Source: Dipteris shenzhenensis (Eukaryota; Polypodiophyta; Polypodiopsida; Gleicheniales). Taken from it: DNA of 64,000 bases. The stretch is from NCBI GenBank assembly GCA_047967505.1, contig CM106540.1. The stretch is one strand, 5' to 3'. The translations under genes and the position numbers were made by a program. Shown here in pieces: positions 54,400 to 64,000 of the stretch (the first letter of the stretch is position 1; each line of letters begins with the position of its first letter). Below the pieces are notes generated by a model that ran no database searches, was not told the origin of the DNA, and saw only the letters and a list, made by a program, of their open reading frames with translations.

Positions 54400-55226
54400 T
54401 TTTTCTTCCTCCCCTTCAAGGGCAAGGTTAATTGTGCATGTTTTTGCCAGTCCCTCATAGATTGGAATTTCTCCAATGCTATCAGTTTCTTAAACTTCAA
54501 ATTCTCTGAGTGGTCTTGGCATTGCTATTGGCGCATTTCCACTTGTATAATTCTTGAAGTATTTCGGCACTTCTCGAAGATTGGCCTCTAATGGGGTTGA
54601 ACTATCCTGATATGTGTCATGTGTACTGTGTGGCATAGTTGCATTTATTAATTTGTTAGGCTCTTTTTGATTTACTTTTTTTGAAGTCTCTTGATCGAGC
54701 TTCATCCGCACATGTGGCTTATATTTCCAAAACTTCTTACGTTGGGAACTGTGGGGTAACTTTTCCACTAGTAAGGTGTTTCCAAGTAAGGGTTCATTTG
54801 CTGCGCATACTCATTCTAGTCCCTCAGGGGACCATTCAAGAGGCGATGGTTCTGATTTTGAGGGAGTTGACTTTGCAAGGTACAATTCGACGATCCTTGA
54901 TTGGACTCATTCGAATTCATTGAAGTGCTCGGCCTTGGCTTTTCTACGATTTTCTCCTTCAGCTTTCTTGCAAGATCTTCGGCTGTTATTCAACTTTGGA
55001 GGTTCAACTTTTGGGAGCTCGGCTACCATTAGGGCATGCAGAATGGCTAAGTCATTATCAAAGATTTGACCTTCAATTTCAGCATTTGCAGCCTCTATTT
55101 CAAGCTCCCAAGGAAAATTTAAGTCATCATTGGTATGGGTACCTTCTTCAAGTTCATTATCCCACTTGAGGTCAGCCATAAAGAATGGCATCTCTAGATC
55201 GATTGGTTCTTCATGTTGGAGTGGAG
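54400..55226 (-). pseudogene. gypsy protease-RT linker, copy B (left part)
   Basis: Continues exactly where the right part stops: ...QVDPP | LQHEEPIDLEMPFFMADLKW (from 55226). It includes the acidic stretch, HFNEFE and the segment 54768-54490 (MEKLPHSSQRKKFWKYKPHV). The nested element split this region after what is codon 74 of the 689-1237 frame in copy A. Confidence 0.75.
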
Positions 55227-55397
55227 TGTGGGGGTTAAAGGTCACTGTGCCTTCACCCCAGTTATGTACAATACTCAAACACATATATAAATGAATGAAA
55301 AAGAAGATTAGGGTGGTTCTGCACCCACCAAAACTTGTGTGGCTCTCTGTCTCTCTCTCTGCTTCTTCCATTCTTGCTTCCATTGAGAGCACTCTCA
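55227..55397 (+). repeat. 5' LTR of the Tnt1-like element
   Basis: TGTGGGGGTTAAAGG...GAGCACTCTCA; TATATAAATG box at about 55280. Short LTR for a copia element. Confidence 0.95.
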
Positions 55398-55401
55398 ACT
55401 C

Positions 55402-55413
55402 TGGTATCAGAGC
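55402..55413 (+). other. primer binding site of the Tnt1-like element
   Basis: TGGTATCAGAGC four bases after the LTR. Confidence 0.95.
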
Positions 55414-56840
55414 TCGGGTGATCTAGCTGAGCGTGCGTGAATGCTTGAAGCTTAGTTGCTCTGTGGGAGGAAGGAGAAGCTCTGTGGGAAGCTTTGTGGG
55501 CGACTTTACTTGCATCCGAGTGTGCAGAGACCTTGGTGGAACCTTTGGAAAAGTCACTTTGGCTTTGCGAAGTGGTTTTGAGAGCCTGTTAAGTGTTTTC
55601 AAAGAAAAAGTCGTTTTTTGAGCTTTTCCCTGTTCTGTTCAATGACAGAGACTCCGTATTGACTTGTAGAGGTAACTATTGCTTGCTTTTGGTGTCCACT
55701 TCACTTTAGGAGCTTGGAAACACCTTCATTCTTGAATCTGGGATCATTTCATTGGATTTCTGACTCACTGTGTCAATTCCTGCGTTTTTTGCCCGGGTGT
55801 TGGAACTCAAGTTTGGAGCAACCATTTGCAGATCTATCAGTTCCAGTGGACTCAGGAGGTCCTAAAACTTCTATGTTGCTCATCATTCGCACTCCGGTGG
55901 AGTTTACAAACAGCTCTGTTTTCAAAAACGTTTTTCAGTCCGTGTGTTGGACCCAGTGATTGAGACCACGGTTTCCAAAACCGTCTGTCCCATTGCGTTC
56001 CGGACGCCCAAAAACCCCTACCTATTAGTTCTTGCGCAATTCGGTGAAGGATTTTCAGAGTTATAGATCTCTGTGTATTCGATTTCGTCTCTCTGTTATG
56101 CATTTTTCATTCTAAGGTTTTGAAACCTTAGATTTATGCCACATGGCAGTGGATAAGTGTTGACTCCCATTTCTCTCTCATCGGTTGGGATTTTGGAGTT
56201 TTGGCAAAAGAGAGATATTTGCAGATTTTCTTGCTGAGTCCGATTATGCAATGGCGCCCATGTTTTGAGGCATCTCGAGTTCTATTTTCAGTAGCGGTCA
56301 TTACCGTGGGACCATGATTTCCTGAGCATACCTTATGCAGATCACTCTGGTTGCAGTTTGAGCAGTGTGTGCGCTTGTTCGTGGTATGCATTGGGTTGCA
56401 GTGGATGATTTATAGGCCATTTGGATGCATTGCGGTCCTTGTTGGATGCACTGATAGGCCCAAATTGCCTTGTGGGATGCTATTTTTTATGGACGCTTTG
56501 CACATGGATGCTATTTTATGCTGAGGGACAGCTTTGACACATTGCAGGTGATGCACTGATAGTGCTATGCTCTCTTGGATGAGATATTATTGATGCATAT
56601 GCCAGTGGACGGTGTTTATGCTTGAGTCATTTGGCACTTATTGGCATTTCCTTTTGGGCCAGATTTGCTCATATGCATGCATAGTATATGCACATGAGTC
56701 GGATGCATCTTTTGATGCTTTGAGCTTTGAGTTTTGGTGATATTTCACTCTATTGTGGCATACAGATTTGGGTGCACCTGGTATTTGGTGTGATTCTCTC
56801 TTGCAGGTACTAGCATTTGGGATTTTGTTTCATTTGCATC
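55414..56840 (+). other. 1.4-kb leader of the Tnt1-like element
   Basis: No convincing ORF. T-rich with repeated GATGCA/TTGGATGC phrases at 56400-56720. Unusually long leader for an element with 171-bp LTRs. Confidence 0.6.
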
Positions 56841-57770
56841 ATGGCATCCTCTTCCACGTCTGAAAAGGAGTTTTTCAGCATTAAAAAGTTTGATGGGACA
56901 AACTTTTCTTTGTGAAAATAACAAATAAGGGATGTGCTTATTCAAAAGAAGCAGATTAAACCCTTGGCAGGGATTGAAGCTAAGCCTGCAAATATGTCTG
57001 AGGATGATTGGAATGAGTTGGATGCATTAGCAAAGTCTACTATTAGACTTCATCTTGCAGAGTCAGTTTATTTCACAGTAGTAAATGAGCAGACTACGGA
57101 AGATTTGTGGAAGAAACTGTGTGCCACTTATGAAAAGGAAACTGCCTCTAATAAAGTTTACCTCATGAAGAGGTTGTTTGAGTTGCAGATGAAGGAAGGG
57201 GTCTCCATTGCTTCTCACTTGAATGAATTCAATATTATTTTCAGCCAACTTCAAAGAAAATGAATTTTGATGCGGAGACTAAGGCAATATTTCTCTTATG
57301 TTCATTGCCATCCTCATGGGATACCTTCCGTACAGCTGTCAGTAACTCTGCACCTAGTGGAGTACTGAAATTTGATGATGTTGTGAGTAGCTTGTTGGCC
57401 GAGGAGATTAGACGGAAGTCTATGGATGGCAACAAGCAGGATGCAGCCTTAAATGTGCAAAGGGGCAGATCACAGTTCAGGGGGAAGTCCAAAGAAAGAG
57501 GGAAGTCACGTAGCAAATCCAGGGCACGAAATATTGAGTGTTACCACTGTGGCAAGAAGGGCCATATGAAAAAGGATTGCTACAAGATAAAAAGAGAGCA
57601 AAGGGATAAGAAAAAGAATGCAAATTGGGGTGCAAATCAAAAGGAAGAGAGTCCAAGGGAGGACAAAGGAAAAGTGAAGATCGAGGAGATCAATGCAGTC
57701 ACACAAGATAGTGACAATGACATTCTCTTCATGTCTAGTTTATCTGCAGAGTTGCTTACCACTTCAAATG
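56841..57770 (+). pseudogene. Gag of the Tnt1-like element
   Basis: ATG 56841 (MASSSTSEKEFFSIKKFDGT), then FSL followed by TGA where Trp is expected and a TAA two codons later. Open 56934-57263 (LAESVYFTVVNEQTTEDLWK, ETASNKVYLMKRLFELQMKE), a one-base shift at about 57258, then MNFDAETKAIFLLCSLPSSW, an Arg/Ser/Gly-rich patch and knuckle CYHCGKKGHMKKDC (57540-57581). Confidence 0.88.
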
Positions 57771-58792
57771 ATGCATATTCCCAGGATTGGATTTTGGATT
57801 CTGGTGCTTCATTCCATGTTACACCGCATAGGGAATGGTTCTCCACTTATGATAGTGGAAAGACAGGTTGTGTGCATCTTGTAAATGACTATGTATGTGA
57901 CATAGTGGGAGCAGGTGACATAAAGTTTTCTTTTGCAAATGGGTCTGCATTTGTTTTGAAACATGTGAGACATGTGCCTAAGCTGACCAAGAGTCTTATT
58001 TTAGTGGGTCAGCTAGATGCTGGTTTTCACACCACTTTTGGCTTTCAAAGTTGGAAAATTCAGAAGGGCTCTATGCTTTTGGCCAGGGGTGCCAAGTGTG
58101 GGACTTTGTATCCCTTACATGTATCAGGGGTATTTGATCATGTTGTTGCAATAACCGACTCGCAGCCAAGCACTTCTTTGTGGCATTGCAGGTTGGGGCA
58201 CATGAGCTAGAATGGAATGAAACTCTTATGCCGTTTGGGTTATGTACCGCATTTGAGTTTCTCTGATTTTGAATTTTGTGAGCATTGTCTCTATGGGAAG
58301 TAGACTAAATCAGCCCATAAAAGAAGGGGAAAGAAAGAGTTTGAAATGCTTGATTTGGTGCATTCAGACGTATGTGGTCCCATGCCTACACGGTCATTAG
58401 GCGGGGCTGAATACTATGTGACATTCATTGATGATGCAACTAGGAAAGTGTGGGCTTATGCTATAGCTCGGAAGAGTGATGTGTTCTAGGTATTTCAGAA
58501 ATGGCTGGCCTTGGTTGAGAATCAGTCAGGTAGAACGCTTAAATGCCTACGGACTGACAATGGTGGAGAGTATCTCTCTCATGACTTTCAGCATTTCTGT
58601 GATACACGTGAAATTAAGAGGGAGCTCACATCCCCTCGTACTCCAGAGCAAAATCCAGTTGCAGAAAAGATGAACCATACCATTCAAGAAAGGTTGCAAT
58701 GCATGCTTTCCAATGCAAGTCTTTCTGGTGGTTTTTGGGCTGAGGCAATGAAGACTGCAGTGCATGTGATCATATAGATCACCTAGTAAGAG
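57771..58792 (+). pseudogene. protease and integrase of the Tnt1-like element
   Basis: Protease DWILDSGASFHVTPHREW (57785-57838) keeps Asp-Ser-Gly. Integrase zinc region LWHCRLGHMS...CEHCLYGK (58178-58302). Core [49 protein letters not shown] and TPEQNPVAEKMNHTIQE. TAGs at 58208, 58301 and 58487 fall where relatives of this lineage carry Gln or a charged residue. A frameshift at about 58770 leads into the next segment. Confidence 0.88.
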
Positions 58793-60900
58793 TTTGGATG
58801 GTGGTATTCCTGAAGAGGAATGGAGTGGAAAGAAGCCCTCTTACTCTCATTTGCGTATATTTGGGTGTGAGGCATATGCACATGTGCCAAAAGAGCTTCG
58901 AAAAAAGCTAGATCCTAAGTCTAGGAAATGCATCTTTCTGGGTTATGGTGAAAGTGGAGAGATGGGCTATCGTCTCTGGGATCCAGAAGCAAAGAAGATC
59001 ATACGCAGCCATGATGTGGTCTTCAATGAGAAGAAGATGCATAAGGCACCCATGAGGGATGTGGAAATGAGGAGAATCACTTTCCAGGATGTGAATCCAC
59101 CTGCATATGTTGATAGACAGCAAGCTGTCCATGCACCAAATGTGCAAGAAATGGTACAACCAAGTACTCCCACAGGTATACAATCAAGGGTAGATGATGG
59201 ATCATCTATTGGTGGAAATGATGAGCCAAATAGCTGATATGCAAATGGGACAGCAAGCTGAAATGCCCTTGAGAAGATCATCTAGAGTGTCTAGACCACC
59301 TGATAGGTTTGTTCCAGGGGTAGACTATGTGATGCTTACTGATTGCGGGGAGCCTTCTTGCTACAAAGAGGCTATGATGTGTGAGGATCAACGCAAGTGG
59401 GAGTATGCTATGCAATCAGAGATGAGTTCACTTATGAAGAATAAGACTTGGGACTTGGTTTCTTTGCCACATGGAAAGAAAGCATTGCCATGTAAATGGG
59501 TCTACAAAATGAAGGTCACAAGTGATGATGTGCCTAGGTACAAGGCCCGCTTGGTTGCTAAAGGGTTCAAGCAAGAGAAGGGTGTGGACTTTGATGAGAT
59601 ATTCTCTCCGGTTGTGAAGATGACCACACTTAGATGCATGCTTGGACTAGTGGCATCAGAGGATATGGAGCTTATGCAAATGGATGTCAAGACAGCTTTC
59701 TTGCATGGGGATTTGCATGAGGAAATTTACATGGTGCAGCCGGAAGGCTTTGAAGAAAAGAGCAAAGAGGATTTAGTTTGCAAGCTAAAGAAGAGTCTCT
59801 ATGGTCTTAAGCAAGCACCTAGAGAATGGTATCAGAAGTTTGATGCTTTCATTCGGTCCCAGGGTTTTAGAAGGAGTGAAATTGATCACTGCCTCTACAA
59901 TAAAAGGGCTAAGGATAATAGCCTGATAATCTTGGCACTATATGTGGATGATATGCTATTGGCTAGCAAGAACACTTATGAGCTAGATGCATGAAAGGCC
60001 AAGTTGCACGAGGCCTTTGATATGAAGGATTTGGGACTTGCAGGTCATATTCTTGGTATGCGCATCACGCGTGATTGGAGTAGGAAACTCCTTTGGCTTT
60101 CACAAAAAGAGTATGTTACAAAAGTATTACAGCATTTCAATATGGAGGGGGGGAAGGCAGTGAGTACTCCATTGCCTCCATATGTGAAACTGAGTCATAC
60201 AGATAGTCCCAAATCAGATGAGGAGAGGGCCATGATGGCCAAGGTTCCTTATGCATCAGCAGTTGGGAGTCTTATGTATGCTATGATAGCTACTAGACCA
60301 GACATTGCATTTGCAGTGGGAGTTGTTAGCCGGTATATGGCTAATCCAGGAAAGAGGCATTGGGAGGTAGTTAAGTGCATCATGAGGTACATGAAGGGTA
60401 CCAAGGAGATGTGCATCTGCTTTGATAAAGGAGACATGCGTGTACTTGGGTACACAGATTCAGACTATGCAGGGCATGTGGATAGTAGGAGATCCACTTC
60501 TGGTTATGTGTTCACCTTTGCAGGTGGTGCAGTGTCGTGGATGTCTCGCGCACAGAAGTGCGTTGCTTTGTCTACCACAGAGGCTGAGTATGTTGCAGCC
60601 ACAGAGGGTTGCAAGGAGGCTATATGTCTTGATCGGCTAGTGGGAGATTTGGGGATTCATACAGGTGTACTGACATTGCATAGTGATTCCATGAGTGCTA
60701 TTCAGCTAGCACGGAATCCGGTCTTTCATGCAAAGACCAAACACATTGAGGTCAGGTACCATTTAATCAGGGAGGTACTTAAGGACAAGCGCATAGAGCT
60801 TGTCAAGGTTCATATAGATGATAACCCTGCAGATATGCTGACGAAGAGTCTACCTAGTCAGCGGTTTGAGTATTGTCGTGTATTGATGGGCATTGGATAG
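58793..60900 (+). pseudogene. RT and RNase H of the Tnt1-like element
   Basis: 58794-59237 carries the integrase tail (PSYSHLRIFGCEAYAHVPKE, KCIFLGYGESGEMGYRLWDP). 59194-59994 and 60004-60900 are in one phase, separated by one TGA. RT: WDLVSLPHGKKALPCKWVYK, YKARLVAKGFKQEKGVDFDE, MDVKTAFLHGDLHEEIYMVQ, CKLKKSLYGLKQAPREW, LALYVDDMLLAS. RNase H: GYTDSDYAGHVDSRRSTSGY, STTEAEYVAATEGCKEA, HSDSMSAIQLARNPVFHAKT, HIEVRYHLIREV, ADMLTKSLP. Ends at TAG 60900. Only two disruptions in this half. Confidence 0.92.
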
Positions 60901-60953
60901 TATGCCCACTGGTTGTTCTCCCTTAAAGGCACATTGTCCTTTAAGTGGGAGGT

Positions 60954-61124
60954 TGTGGGGGTTAAAGGTCACTGTGCCTTCACCCCAGTTATGTACAATA
61001 CTCAAACACATATATAAATGAATGAAAAAGAAGATTAGGGTGGTTCTGCACCCTCCAAAACTTGTGTGGCTCTCTGTCTCTCTCTCTCCTTCTTCCGTTC
61101 TTGCTTTCGTTGAGAGCACTCTCA
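60954..61124 (+). repeat. 3' LTR of the Tnt1-like element
   Basis: TGTGGGGGTTAAAGG...GAGCACTCTCA preceded by the purine stretch AAGTGGGAGGT (60943-60953). Confidence 0.95.
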
Positions 61125-61337
61125 TGGAGGATCTACCTGTAGTGCCTTAGCATCAATTTGTGAGAAGATGGGGTCTAATGAATGGCAGTTGTCAACGGTT
61201 GCCAATGTTTGCATCCAATTATTGACATCGCTTTGTGAGTCACCTGCTATGGCATGCTATTGCAAGGGAGTTGATTTGCTTGAGATTGTTGTTGAAGATG
61301 TGTCATTCAATGCTCTAGGCACAATTGGTTTAATAGC
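61125..61337 (-). pseudogene. gypsy protease-RT linker, copy B (right part)
   Basis: Minus strand reads AIKPIVPRALNDTSS, a TAG after TPLQ, then DPIFSQIDAKALQVDPP up to the insertion point. Matches 707-920 of copy A. Confidence 0.75.
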
Positions 61338-61739
61338 TCATGTCCCCACATTCACCCTGACTGCAGTGTCTCGATTCTGGATTGTCAGTCTATCAGTTCC
61401 CCAATCATGGAGGACTGATGCTTCCCGTAACCAAGGACGTCCCAGTAAGATTTGATAGGATTTTTTGGGGGGATCCAAGATTGTGAATTGAAGGGAAAAG
61501 TAGACTCCTGCGATCTTTGTGGACACACCATTCACTATCCTCAAGGGTTTAGCCCATGAATCATCGATAAGGCGTATGTTAGAATTAGCCTTTTGCATTG
61601 GTGGGAGACCCCATTCTTCGTAAAGCTCCTGGGATAGGACATTTACACCTGCTCCACCATCCACTATGGCTTGGACTTCATTATATGCCTTGTGGATCAA
61701 AGGCACAGTAATGTTGCATATGTCATCTCTCTCACCCAT
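61338..61739 (-). pseudogene. gypsy protease, copy B
   Basis: 134 open codons: MGERDDICNITVPLIHKAYN, active site AIVDGGAGVNVLSQELYEEW, VNGVSTKIAGVYFSLQFTIL and YQILLGRPWLREASVLHDWG. Asp-Gly-Gly replaces the common Asp-Ser/Thr-Gly, a form known in several plant gypsy lineages. The domain itself is intact although its polyprotein is not. Confidence 0.82.
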
Positions 61740-63366
61740 CTACACAGGGATATCTTCAATGTCGTTCATAGGTGGAGAGGGATTTGCGAGTTCAACGCAT
61801 CCTTTGAAACTCTCCCAGAGATTGGGACAATTCCGTAAGAGGATTCCTATGGGAATTGACACAGGGCAACTCAGGATGCTAGAGAGTGTGGCTCCTCCAA
61901 GTTGACATGGCGGTACATTTTGTTATGGACTCTATTGTTGGAACAAAGGCTCGAGTACAGTATCAATATTTTGTGGGGCCAAGTCATGGATTGGGTCTTG
62001 AGCTTGTTTTTTAGCCTCAAATTGAGCTTGTTCATTTTGTACCCATTGTTGAAGTGCCTAAAGAGAAGCCTTCTCCACCTCTGCATTTGGATATGGAGCT
62101 TCTTTTATTTGAGGCTCGGGAGTTGATGTGGATGAGCTCGGCTGCTCATTGCTTGGCAGAGTTGGAGGCACTTGTGCTTTCTTTTTAAGAAGCCTCTTTG
62201 GTTGGATTGGAATGTTAGGGTCCTTGGTGGTCTCTTTCTGTTGGTGTGTAATTACATTTATAGGTTGTGATTTTACACTCGTCGGCGGACCCAGACTTTG
62301 ATGGTCCACCCCAATGATGCCAATTGGGATGTCAGGCTTAACCTCTGTTTGTTCTAGGACCTTATTTTTCATGGGACAATCCATATAGGCATGTCCTATG
62401 CCACAATCTCTACAGAGTGGTTGGAAAGTAGCGAGGCTACCACGATGAGGGCACTCTGTGATCCAGTGATTTTCGCCACATCCATAGCACTTAATTGGTG
62501 CTCGAAATGTGTTGGGTCATACTTGATTTGCATAAACGGATATTAGACCCTTTGCACCTTCTACATAGTACATTGGGTACTCTGCTCCATACTCAAATAA
62601 TGAGTCTACTTCCTTGGCTTGTAATTGATGTATTGGAATTGCCTGAGGAGCTGGGTTTGGTGCTCTTGGATATGGTCATGGATTCGGATTCCTGAGTAGT
62701 TGTGGGACTTGTGTCCGAATGGGAAAAGGATTTAGCCTCGGAGCTGGGGGCACTTGTGCAAGTGCCGGTTGCCTATATACAGGCATTTGGGCGTGGGTCA
62801 CATTTGGCAATTAATCTCTTCATCTTACCCAGGTACGTGCATACATCTTCTCACCGGCCTTGTTCAAGCTTGCTTAGTTGGAGAGCGGTATCATCTTATA
62901 GCCTCTTTGTTTGAAAGCATCGTTTGAATTCTGTTTGAAGTAGGTCCCATGTGGTGCGTTCTTCCACGAGAAGGTCTAGGTACCATTCAGATGCTTCATC
63001 AGTTAAGGCCATGGGAAACCAAGCCACCTTGGTTTCTTGGGATTGATCTCCCCCTGCGCAGCATGCGGCATCAAAATGTTGGAGGAATCCAGCTGGATCT
63101 CCCCGACCATTATATTTGGGAAGTTCCAGTTTTCCCAAGGGGCATCGGCCTTGATTGTTATTATTTCTTTGATTAAAGAAATTGTCAGCCTTTGCATCGA
63201 GGTCAATATCCTTATCATTGTCATGATGGCGTCCAGCCATGTTGGGCCATGGAGGAGTTAAAGGGAGTGGTTGAATCTCAGGGGGGATTTGAGATAGAGG
63301 ATTGGCGGGGGCAGTTGTTGCAGCGGAGTTATATGCAAATGTGGCGAGCGTTGGAGTCGAAGGCAT
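61740..63366 (-). pseudogene. gypsy Gag, copy B
   Basis: ATG 63366 (MPSTPTLATFAYNS). 63366-62896 is open and contains NMAGRHHDNDKDIDLDAKAD, LPKYNGRGDPAGFLQHFDAA, WFPMALTDEASEWYLDLL and WDLLQTEFKRCFQTKRL, the retrotransposon Gag fold. After frame breaks come two zinc knuckles spaced CX2CX3HX4C (CYGCGENHWITEC at 62489-62451 and CRDCGIGHAYMDC at 62414-62376) and a Pro/Lys-rich linker (62370-62058) to the protease. No start codon is seen for a separate Pol. Confidence 0.82.
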
Positions 63367-64000
63367 TAGCTAAAACGTAGCTGCATGCAGATTGAGCAAG
63401 ATTTGCCAGGCCACAAGTGCGGGTGTGGATGTAGTGTTGTGGGAGGGTTAGACTGGTGTTAGTGTGTGTAGGGACCGTCATGTTAATAATGTGCCTAAGA
63501 TTGTCCTACGTGTGTAGGAAAATGTGCCTGTGCAGATGGATCGTTAATCGGAGGTCACGGCGTGAAAATACGAGCGAATTTGTGCCAAACGAGGCCCACA
63601 CGAGGGCAAGAATGAACGTGTGATATGGATGCTGAAATAGTGTGCAATGGGCTGGAAAAATACCCCGTATCATGGTGTTTCTATGTGTGAAATCTAGGTT
63701 CAAATGGGGTCCAGTTTGGGTCCAAAACGGATGAGTTACGAGGGGTTAAAGTAGGGGTAAATTTGACCTTTTTGTGGGGGGGTGGCCTAAGGGTGGTGTG
63801 AATGGACTTAAGGTCCAACTGAAGGGTTGGAGCCAAGTTGATCTAGTTAGATTAACTAACCTAGATTACTAACTGAAGTTTAGTGAACCTAACCTAATTG
63901 TTAGTAACTAACCTAGGTAAACTAATCGTAGTTAGACTAACCTAGGGTATCTAAACTAACCTAACTTAATGAACCAACTAACCTAACCTAATCTAAGCTA
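63367..64000 (-). other. gypsy copy B leader, with TAACC-rich end
   Basis: 63370-63770 is shared with the fragment at 6866-7265; beyond 63771 the two differ. The final 160 bp (63840-64000) is a degenerate array of AACTAACCTA-type words. The primer site and 5' LTR are not reached. Confidence 0.6.
63840..64000. repeat. degenerate (CTAACC/CTAACT) array
   Basis: At least fifteen TAACC/TAACT words such as CTAACCTAGGTAAACTAA, irregularly spaced. Runs off the window edge. Not the plant telomere CCCTAAA. Confidence 0.7.

Larger units (their letters stand above)
55227..61124 (+). mobile_element. Tnt1-like Ty1/copia element, nested, TSD TGGAG
   Basis: 5,898 bp with short 171-bp LTRs (55227-55397 and 60954-61124) that differ at about five positions, TSD TGGAG (55222-55226 and 61125-61129), primer site, one gag-pol coding region on the plus strand, and a purine tract before the 3' LTR. 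It sits in opposite orientation inside gypsy copy B. Gag start and RNase H motifs (KCVALSTTEAEYVA, LMGIG end) resemble the Tnt1/Tork lineage. Near-complete but broken. Confidence 0.96.
46720..64000 (-). mobile_element. Ty3/gypsy element, copy B (3' LTR to leader; 5' LTR outside)
   Basis: Minus orientation: leader and gag at the right, pol in the middle, extra ORF and 3' LTR at the left. It inserted into the integrase of copia fragment C (target 5-mer GTCAT at 46715-46719; the partner copy lies beyond the window). A Tnt1-like element (55227-61124) interrupts it. Without that insertion the visible part is about 11.4 kb, so the full element exceeds 12 kb, large for gypsy but normal for elements of the Tat group. 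Confidence 0.9.

Noticed and set aside
63840-64000. Interstitial telomere
   Set aside because: The words are CTAACC/CTAACT in irregular order, not (CCCTAAA)n.

Overview
This window looks like repeat-dense, gene-poor nuclear DNA of a land plant, most likely a seed plant with a large genome. The evidence is the plant-type LTR retrotransposons with 5-bp target duplications and initiator-Met-tRNA primer sites (TGGTATCAGAGC), DUF4216-type CACTA transposase remains, DUF4283/zinc-knuckle LINE-type ORFs, an hAT-like MITE pair, and long GA/TA/GT microsatellites. I recognise no intact host gene, tRNA, rRNA or CRISPR array. The species cannot be told from the sequence. Identities quoted are by eye.

Layout, left to right. 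1-6495 (+): left-truncated Ty3/gypsy element (copy A) with protease, RT, RNase H, integrase and an extra ORF after pol. 6496-7265 (-): gag start and leader of the same family. 7266-8586 (+): CACTA 3' part ending in TAGTAGTG. 8587-10197: unassigned DNA, a 33-bp minisatellite and a ~325-bp degenerate tandem repeat. 10198-15734 (-): copia element 1 (TSD GTATA), inserted in that tandem repeat. 16497-18566: LTR fragment, second CACTA remnant, MITE A, gypsy fragment. 18567-24765: a solo LTR (TSD GGCCT/AGCCT) inserted in that gypsy fragment's integrase and itself split by copia element 2 (19146-24701, TSD CAGTT). 24766-28475: rest of the gypsy integrase, then a third fragment of the copy-A family. 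28476-31456: unassigned DNA, a degenerate repeat and microsatellites. 31457-36845: three head-to-tail ORF1-only LINE-like elements, each with an A-tail and separated by TG tracts. 37764-42649: old gag-only-looking LTR element split by a young 3.1-kb TR-GAG element (38906-41985, TSD ATATA). 43506-43740: MITE B. ~44010-46719 (-): copia fragment C, cut by insertion of gypsy copy B (46720 to beyond 64000, -), which carries a nested Tnt1-like copia element (55227-61124, +, TSD TGGAG).

The elements form nests whose order of insertion can be read: copia C, then gypsy B, then the Tnt1-like element; and gypsy fragment, then solo LTR, then copia element 2. Almost all premature stops that can be judged by comparing copies are CAG to TAG changes, as expected from deamination of methylated CHG cytosines. 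The observations I find most worth pursuing are the array of ORF1-only LINE-like units with conserved 3' hairpins, the gag-only LTR element with nearly identical LTRs, and the very long extra ORF of the gypsy family.
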